A stretch of DNA of 25,611 nucleotides. Source: Triparma columacea (lineage: Eukaryota > Sar > Bolidophyceae > Parmales > Triparmaceae). The position numbers were made by a program, and so were the translations under genes. The DNA lies in contig BRYA01000566.1 of the NCBI GenBank assembly GCA_030267965.1, forward strand, positions 1,239 to 26,849, read 5' to 3'. Positions 18,901-25,611 of this stretch are shown here, piece after piece (within the stretch, counting starts at the first letter, position 1; every line of letters begins with the position of its first letter). The notes beneath the pieces are model-generated. The model did not search any database. It worked only from the letters and a program-made list of their open reading frames with translations, and had not been told where the DNA came from.

Positions 18901-21900
18901 CTAAGCAAGTTGGCGAGGCCTTGGGTGCTGATTTGGTTTGGGATGGAGGACAGCTTGGAGGAGCACATTCAAGGAAGGACAGAGAGAGACATGTTGAGGA
19001 TGTTTGTAAGGAGAGTGCTGCTTTGAGGGAGGTCGTGAAGAAGTACCCTTGGTTTGTCACTTTGCTGAAGAGGGCAAGGCTTTGTGAGCTTAGCTCCAAC
19101 AGCTCATTGTCTACCAAGCTTGACTGTGTAGAGGAGAAGGAGGCAAGGGTGATTGGAAACAACCTGATGCCTTGTTTGAAGAGCAGGAAGGTGATTCAGG
19201 CTGGGGTAGATATGTGGAGATTGCAGAACAGGGCTGTTGGGGAGCTGTTTGAGGAGTTTCCATGGATGGAGGGCATGTTTGTGGAGATTGGGAAGGGTGT
19301 GGTGAAGATGGCTCCGTGGGGGTTGTTTTTCAGAGTTACTGTTGGTGCTGTTACATCTATGTTTGATTTGCTTACTGATGTGTATGTTACGTACATGTTT
19401 TGGAGCGATAAGAAGTATGGGTACTTTAAGGCTTCTTTGGCAAGTCTGATGGTATCAATGGGGATTCAAATGCTTTTGGTTTGGGTACAAAACAAGAAGT
19501 TGGGGATGTTGAGAGTGGTTAGGGAGTGTTTCCCTATTTTGATTGGCTTTAAGCCTGCTGTTGATGCTTACAGGGTAGCAAAGGGAGAAAAGCAAGAGGC
19601 TGGGCAAGCTCTAGATGCTCTGACAGAGTTAACATTCATGAAATGTGTTGAGATGTTTGCAGAAGCCATACCTGGAGTGCTTATCCAACTTATGGCAGTT
19701 GCAACAAGTAAAAAAGACGTTGCGGATGCAGCTTGGGTCTCACTTTCAGTTTCAGCATTGACAACTGGCTATGCATCTGCAACTATAAGTTATGATTTTG
19801 ATACTGACCCAGTGAAAAGAGAACAAGTGCCTGACTTTTATGGATATGTGCCTGCAAATCCCACCAAAAGATCAATCATATTTGTTTCAATGGCACTCTT
19901 TGGTGCAGGTATGCTTGTGATAAGGTGCATGACAATAGTTGTGTTAGGACTACTTGGTGGTAGATGGGTCTCTCTCTATATTGGTGCTGATCTTGGTCTA
20001 TACTTATTTGTGAAGATATTAAGAGGAGACTTTTGGTATTGGGTTCCTCTTAGTGGCAATGTAGAAATAGTGAGTAGCATTGTCTGCAGAGTATTGGCGA
20101 AAGTGGTGACAGACTTTACATCAATTGTGCAGTTTAGGCACCCTAATGAGGTTGGAGGGATGTATTGGATGTTTGGATTTGTATTGACAATGGGAAGTCT
20201 TCCAGTAGCTATAATTATAGCTGAAAGGGAAGGTGTTGCAGACAAAGTGCTTACATTTGCATGGAAAGTAGTTGGAATATTGATACCATGTACAGTCTTG
20301 TTGTTTGCTGTATTTTTCTTTAACATTGAGAAAAAGTACTTTGGTACATTTTTCAGCGCTGAGACAGGAAAGGGTTTAACAATAAAAAAATACCACAATC
20401 TACAAGACGAACGACATAAGGCTGATGCTGTCTTCAATACCTCAAGGCGTCAATGGAAGTCAATTGAAGAGGAAGTGAAAGCTTGGGTAGAGGCAAATTG
20501 GGAGAGATGGGAGGAGGAGAAGCCAAAGTGGTTTCATGATGCAATGAGAGCTAGAGTGCCAGTTGAATACATTCCAGGAGCAGGAGATGCTAGAAAAAGA
20601 GAGAGTGTCAGGAGAGCAAGTGTTGATGCTGAAGCTGAGGGTGGTCTAGCAGGTGCTTTGAAAGCAGGTATTAGGAGAGCAAGTGTTGGAGGCGCTGATA
20701 GTGGAGATATTACATGGGTAGGAGGTAGGAAGGCTAACATAGGCAGTGTTGTGCCTGCAGCAATTGTTGACAGTCCTATTGGTGGGAACACCAGAAGACT
20801 GTTGCCCGAGAAAAGAAAACGTGAGATGGAAAAGAAGAAAGTCGTGCATCCCAAGGGTAACAGTAAAGCAACCAAGGCTAGTCTTGTCATGATGATGTCA
20901 GTAGTAGCTTGCTCTCTGATGACAGGAGTGCACGGCATGGGAGCCGGTGTACAGGCAAAAGGAATGCCCATTAACCTGGAGGTTCCAAAGGTTATCGAGG
21001 AATTTCTCAAGGAGGGAGGGGAGAGCAGAGGGAGGAGAGTGGAGGAGGTCAACATAAATGATATGAACGGGCTATTCAACACGATCAGTAATCATAATAC
21101 TTATGCTGACAACACTGGCAACTCCATCATGGCCAATGGTGACACTGCAATTCTAGCTGTTAGGTCGTATAAATGCTCAGAGGGGATTTGTGCACGAAGT
21201 GATACCATGCTGTGGATAGATGACATGAATGGAGCGGTCAAGTGTGTGGAGGACAACGCAAGCTGTGTGTTGGATGGAGAGAATCAAAGAGGAGTGATGT
21301 TTGTAGGGGGAACTGGGAGTGGTACACTTATTCTCCGAGCTCTCACCTTCGACAAGGGAAATGCTAATATTGGTGGAGGGGTTTGGATTGACAATGATGC
21401 CATAGTGGACTTGGAGCTCTGTATCTTCTCCAACAATAGAGCTACAAATAGTGATTTTGGAGGTGGAGCTTTTTTTGTTCAGGGTAGTGGAACTACTGTC
21501 AACATTTATGGAACAAGCTTCAATGGAAACACAGCAGATTCAGGAAATGGTGATGATATTTACAAAGAATATTCATGGGGGGGTTCATCAAGCATCACCA
21601 TCTACAATATGTGCCCTTCTCCCTACTCCTCCAACACTCCAATCCAAGGTAAGACAAGAATGAGGATTGTGTAGTCTGTAGAACCATTCCTAACCCCACA
21701 ACTCACTTTAAATTACCGCTGCACCAATTCTTATTCCTACCTCTTTTCTTTCTTAGGGTCCGCTTTGGACACTTATGGCACCGTCAACAGCGATGAATAC
21801 TCGTACTCTAGCTGCACAGGAGGAGCTGAGGTGAATGTGGTCGATATGGACGGGCTGTTCAACACGGTCAGTAATAGAGTGCAAAGCGGTGTTAACACTG

Positions 21901-24900
21901 GCAACTCCATCATGGCGAACGGTGACACTACGATTCTAGCTGTTGGGTCATATAAATGCTCAGAGGGGACTTGTGCAAGTAGTCCTATCATGCTGATCAC
22001 AGAAGACTTGAATGGAGAGGTCAAGTGTATGGAGGACAGTGCAAGCTGTGTGTTGGATGGAGAGAATCAAAGCGGAGTGATGACTGTGTGGGGAACTGGG
22101 AGTGGTACACTTATTCTCCGAGCTCTCACCTTCGACAAGGGATATGCTAATGTTGGTGGAGGGGTTTGGATTGATGAGGATGCCATAGTAGACTTGGAGC
22201 TATCAGTCTTCTCCAACAATAGAGCTACAAGTAATACTCATGGAGGTGGAGCAATTTATGTTCAGAGTATTGGAACTATTGTCAATATCTACGGAACAAG
22301 CTTCAATGGAAACACAGCAGACTCAGGATATGGTGATGATATTGACAACTATAGTGGAACCATCACTATCCACAATACATGCCCTTCTCCCTACTCCTCC
22401 AACACTCCAATCCAAGGTAAGACGAGAATGAGGATTGTGTAGTCTGTAGAACCATTCCTAACCCCACAACTCACTTTATGTTACTACTGCACCAATTCCT
22501 ATTCCCTTCCCTCTCCTTTCTCAGGGTCCGCTTTGGACACTTATGGCACCGTCAACGGCAATAAATACTTGTACTCTGGCTGCACAGGAGCTCAGGTCCA
22601 GGTGAATGTGGTCGATATGAACGGGCTGTTCAACACGGTCAGTAATTATAATGGGGAATATGCTGATAACACTGGCAACTCCATCATGGCGAATGGTGAC
22701 ACTACGATTCTAGCTGTTGGGTCATATAAATGCTCAGAGGGGACTTGTGCACATAGTCATAGCATGCTGTCCACAGTTGACTTGAATGGAGAGGTCAAGT
22801 GTGTGGAAGACAACGCAAGCTGCGTGTTGGATGGAGAAAATGAAAGAGGAGTGATGTTGGTGGGGGGAACTGGGAGTGGTACACTTATTCTCCGAGCTCT
22901 CACCTTCGACAAGGGATATGCTAATGTTGGTGGAGGGGTTTGGATTTATGATGAAGCCATAGTGGACTTGGAGCTCTGTATCTTTTCCAACAACAGAGCT
23001 ACAAGTATTGGTTCTGGAGGTGGAGCAGTTTTTGTTATGGATAGTGGAACTAGGGTCGATATCTACGGAACAAGCTTCAATGGAAACATAGCAGACTCAA
23101 GATATGGTGATGATATTTACAGACACGATTATGGTTCACCAACCATCACCATCCACAATACGTGCCCTTCTCCCTACTCCTCCAACACTCCAGTCCAAGG
23201 TAAGATGAGAATGAGGATTGTGTAGTCTGTAGAACCATTCCTAACCCCACAACTCACTTTACGTTACCGCTGCACCAATTCCTATTCCCTTCTCTCTCCT
23301 AATTAGGGTTCACTTTGGACACTTATGGCACTGTAGGGGGCGATAAATATTCATACTCTGGCTGCCTTGGCGATCCCTGTGTTGCCAGTAGCTCGCCCTC
23401 TGACGATGGGTCTGATGGGAACTTTTACTGCATTAACGGTGGGGAAATCGGGGGTGAATGGAACGAGGATGAATCGTACTGCACCTGCACTTTTTGTGAC
23501 ACTTACTACAGTGGTACACACTGTGAGATATCGGAGAGTTGCCAAGCAACCTCAGAACCAACTGATGACGGATCTGACGGAAACTTTTACTGCATCAACG
23601 GAGGGCAGGTTGGCGGAATGCCTGGGTCTTGCACGTGCACTTCTTGCTATGACAATGTTGGTGGGCCAAACTGTGCCACATGTGTTGAAGGCTACAGTGG
23701 TGATGCTCCCTGGTGTTTCCTTGATTGTGTAGCTAGTGCCAATCCTTCTGATGACGGTTCTCTGGAGAGTAATGGGAACTTCTTCTGCATAAATGGAGGA
23801 ACAATAGGTGGATCTGCTGGATCTTGCACGTGCACTTCTTGCTATGACAATGTTGGCGGTCCACACTGTGAAACCTGCGCAGAAGGTTACACTGGTGATG
23901 CTCCCTGGTGTTTCCTTAATTGTGTAGCTAGTGCTAATCCTTCTGATGACGGTTCTCTGGAGAGTGATGGGAACTTCTTCTGCATAAATGGAGGAACTGT
24001 AGGAGGAATTGCAGGACAATGTGCCTGCAATTCCTGCAATGAAGGATTTGATGGCCCAAACTGTGCTATCCGTACCTGTCATGCCACCTCTAATCCTGCT
24101 GATGACGGGTCTCTTGAAAATCAAGGAAACTTCTACTGCATCAATGAGGGGACAGTCAGTGGGTTTGCAGAATCTTGTACCTGTACGTGTAGCCCTGGAT
24201 TTGAAGGTCCTCACTGCGAGACTCCTTCTGACTGTGCAGCCACTTTGGAGCCAACTGATGTGGGGGGAGATGGGAACTTCTTTTGTACCAATGGTGGAAA
24301 AATTGGAGGCACAACAGGCAACTGCACCTGCACACAGTGTATCTCTGGGTTTGCTGGAATTCACTGCAACGAAACTGCATCTATGGCAATCGACACAAAT
24401 GAAGACAAATCTGACAACAACCTTACTACCCATCTTGGCAGCATTGCTATCAGTGTATTACTTGTGTGTGCCGTTCTCACATTTTTCTTCTGCTTTTACA
24501 AGCAGTCTGACAAGGCAAAGGCTCAAAGTACTTTGGCCTCAGTCTCCCCTGCAGACAACTTGAACAACGAATACACCAAGAGGGACAAAGAAGACGATCA
24601 AGTTGAAATCTTTTTCCTTGCAGACACCATGAAGAACACTCCTCAACATTATTCCAACGAGGAGAACGAAGCTTTGGCAAAGGGAGAGAAGATTTACTTG
24701 GATTGCATAGATAGCAAGCACAAGACAAAGGAAATGAATAGTCAAGATGGTAGAATTGAAATGAGAAAGGTTCATCTTGAAGGAGAAAAACTTACAGTAG
24801 GAATAGCTACCACTGCTGTTGATGCAAGCTTGGTGGAGTGTGCTGCTTATGAGTTTCAGGAACTCTACAGCAGAAGGTGGAAAAAGGAGGCAAAAGATTA

Positions 24901-25611
24901 TGGTATTTTTGATTTGCAAACAAAAAGAACGAATGATCACTGTCTCTACTACTTCACATCAAGACAAATTGGGTCTTCTGTGATCCGTTCAAGACAAAAT
25001 AGGTGCAGAGTCATCTGGGAAAAGAAGTCAAACGGCACAATCATCATTGACGCTGCTGACACAGATGAATTACTGCAGGAGTTTCCTCTTAATCCAGCCT
25101 TTGTAAGGTTGGTTGTCTACACACGCTATATTTTTGAGGCTCTCGAGCCTATTGGAGATATCCAACAAACAAAAGTAACACTGGTATCAAAAGCAGACTT
25201 TGGAGGAATGATTCCAAGTGCAATTGTTGACTTGTTCGGTTACAAATTTCTCATGAAACTCTCTTCCCTCAGAGAACATTTTGACAAGAGTAAGGAGATC
25301 GAAGCATACAGAAGCAGGGGTGTGGCAGCAGGTGAAATTTCAAGGTAAGAAGTGGTGGAGACAATCTCATAACCTCTTCTATTACATCTCTAAACTTATC
25401 AACACACCCCCACACAGGAGTAACATTGAGCCTTCTCTGCTGGTTGACAGCTTTGAGCTGGAGTTTGAGAGAGATAAGAAGGGAAACATGGTTTCTCTTG
25501 GCAAGGGTGCATTTGGAAATGTGCTCTTGGCAGACTACCACGGGACAAAATGTGCTTACAAGGAGATCCTTCCGTCATCACTTTCACAAGAGACCCTGGA
25601 GAGGTTCTTCC
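12915..25611 (+). CDS. Giant START / XKR-like / beta-helix / EGF / protein kinase receptor-like protein (3' end outside window)
   Basis: Visible exons: 12915-13047, 13185-13475, 13641-13982, 14159-14275, 14471-14580, 14928-21648, 21757-22416, 22525-23199, 23307-25344 and 25418-edge. Every junction is GT-AG and in phase, giving about 3,760 residues. Exons 1-5 are low complexity with a recurring GV(S/P)xxSxV element. Exon 6 holds five START-like lipid-binding units (about 15420-15890, 16230-16700, 16900-17500, 17560-18250, 18290-18910; shared element E(E/C)AAxxF/E). It also holds a polytopic domain at 19310-20340 with FDLLTDVYVTYMFW and EAIPGVLIQLM as in XK-related proteins, a hydrophobic segment at about 20874-20935, and beta-helix-like module 1. 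Exons 7 and 8 are modules 2 and 3. Exon 9 has six EGF-like repeats, a membrane helix (24430-24505) and a START unit. Exon 10 starts a kinase with SLGKGAFGNV and CAYKEI, TKL-like. The ATG at 14766 is intronic, since 14928 has the phase-0 acceptor. The likely role is transmembrane signalling; the ligand is unknown. Confidence 0.7.
14159..14580 (+). repeat. Duplicated small exon plus intron within the large gene
   Basis: Exons 14159-14275 and 14471-14580 encode related sequences (GDGVPLPSQVASTSEG versus VGGVSLSSHVENSSED). The introns before them share gaggctcgtcaaat at 14066 and again at 14382, and both donors read gtgagatga. A related element occurs in exon 2 (EGVSQPSKVANSNEG). The unit is about 315 bp and flanks the N run. 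Confidence 0.65.
14285..14354. other. Assembly gap (70 N)
   Basis: Unresolved bases. The donor at 14276 and acceptor at 14470 are on either side and in the same phase (1), so the gap lies within an intron as assembled. A further copy of the duplicated exon could be hidden or collapsed here. Confidence 0.95.
19310..20340 (+). other. XK-related-like polytopic membrane domain (part of large gene)
   Basis: About seven hydrophobic segments follow the fifth START unit. The acidic FDLLTDVY in the first helix and the EAIPGVLIQLM helix correspond to the SD..TD and E..PQL.LQ elements of the XK/XKR family, some members of which scramble phospholipids. Identity is low by eye, so this is a fold-level suggestion only. 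A charged tail with WERWEEEKPKWF and repeated RRAS(V) sites, which fit basophilic kinase consensus, follows at 20440-20690. Confidence 0.4.
21046..23199 (+). repeat. Three tandem beta-helix-like extracellular modules
   Basis: About 200-220 residues each: 21046-21648 (end of exon 6), 21757-22416 (exon 7) and 22525-23199 (exon 8). Shared landmarks are DMNGLFNT(V/I)SN, GNSIMANGDT, SYKCSEG, GSGTLILRALTFDKG, VDLEL..FSNNRAT, GGGA, IYGTSFNGN and CPSPYSSNTP. Short strands alternating with Gly/Asn turns (F.NN.A....GGA) suggest a right-handed parallel beta-helix as in pectate-lyase-like and polymorphic outer-membrane repeat proteins. Conserved Cys residues may form disulfides. Introns after each copy (21649-21756, 22417-22524, 23200-23306) are nearly identical, so exon and intron were duplicated together. 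Confidence 0.8.
23379..24390 (+). repeat. Six EGF-like repeats (part of large gene)
   Basis: Each unit begins C(V/Q/H/A)A(S/T)xxPxDDGS, continues GNF(Y/F)CINGGxxGG and ends with CxCxxC...GxxC, about 50-65 residues. Two units carry an extra GYxGDAPWCF segment. The Cys-rich pattern indicates disulfide-bonded extracellular modules. A membrane helix (about 24430-24505) follows the last unit, placing the downstream START and kinase on the cytosolic side. Confidence 0.8.
24600..25344 (+). other. Sixth START-like unit, membrane-proximal cytosolic (part of large gene)
   Basis: About 245 residues between the membrane helix and the kinase. It aligns by eye with unit 4 of exon 6: VDASLVECAAYEF versus VDASVEECAAYEI, and EPIGDIQQTKVTLVSKADFG versus DPIGDVPQTLVTFTTKVDLG. 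A regulatory lipid-binding role for the kinase is inferred. Confidence 0.65.

Overview
The window is nuclear DNA from a eukaryote with compact, intron-bearing genes. Introns are GT-AG, mostly about 75-150 bp, and many carry a CTAAC-type branch site. The best guess for the organism is a photosynthetic stramenopile (heterokont) alga, possibly a bolidophyte or diatom relative. The reasons are a TSPO-like protein whose N-terminus looks like a heterokont signal peptide ending at a Phe, a mitochondrial-type EF-Tu gene in the nucleus, and EGF-like repeats of the 'GNFYCINGG' kind. This placement is inference; nothing in the window proves the species.

Layout from left to right. At 2-898 (+) is the 3' end of a gene for a Gln-rich protein with FG and NPF motifs, built on minisatellite repeats. 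At 962-1757 (-) is the C-terminal fragment of a UPF1/SEN1-type helicase; it has a frameshift and no visible upstream core. At 2175-2492 (+) is a small two-helix membrane protein resembling RNase kappa / V-ATPase subunit f. At 2589-5820 (-) is a six-exon PH-START protein with two C-terminal membrane segments. At 5950-6739 (+) is a TSPO/MBR protein, and at 6834-about 8613 (-) mitochondrial EF-Tu. At 8854-10212 (+) is a CobW/COG0523 metallochaperone GTPase with a 12-bp first exon. At 10401-12164 (-) is a Gln/His-rich protein ending in ankyrin repeats.

The right half, 12915 to the window edge (+), reads as one enormous gene whose ten visible exons all join in compatible phase. It encodes about 3,760 residues before being cut off. 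Module order: low-complexity exon repeats, five START-like units, a polytopic domain resembling XK-related proteins, a single hydrophobic segment, three tandem beta-helix-like modules, six EGF-like repeats, a membrane helix, a sixth START unit, and the start of a TKL-like protein kinase domain. Two of the beta-helix modules are separate exons duplicated together with their introns. This looks like a membrane receptor kinase combining lipid-binding and adhesive modules, and it is the most unusual object in the window.

Most of the other genes are housekeeping or organelle genes with no obvious pathway link. They are arranged as alternating convergent and divergent pairs with short spacers. A 70-base run of N (14285-14354) lies inside an intron of the large gene, in a locally duplicated region.
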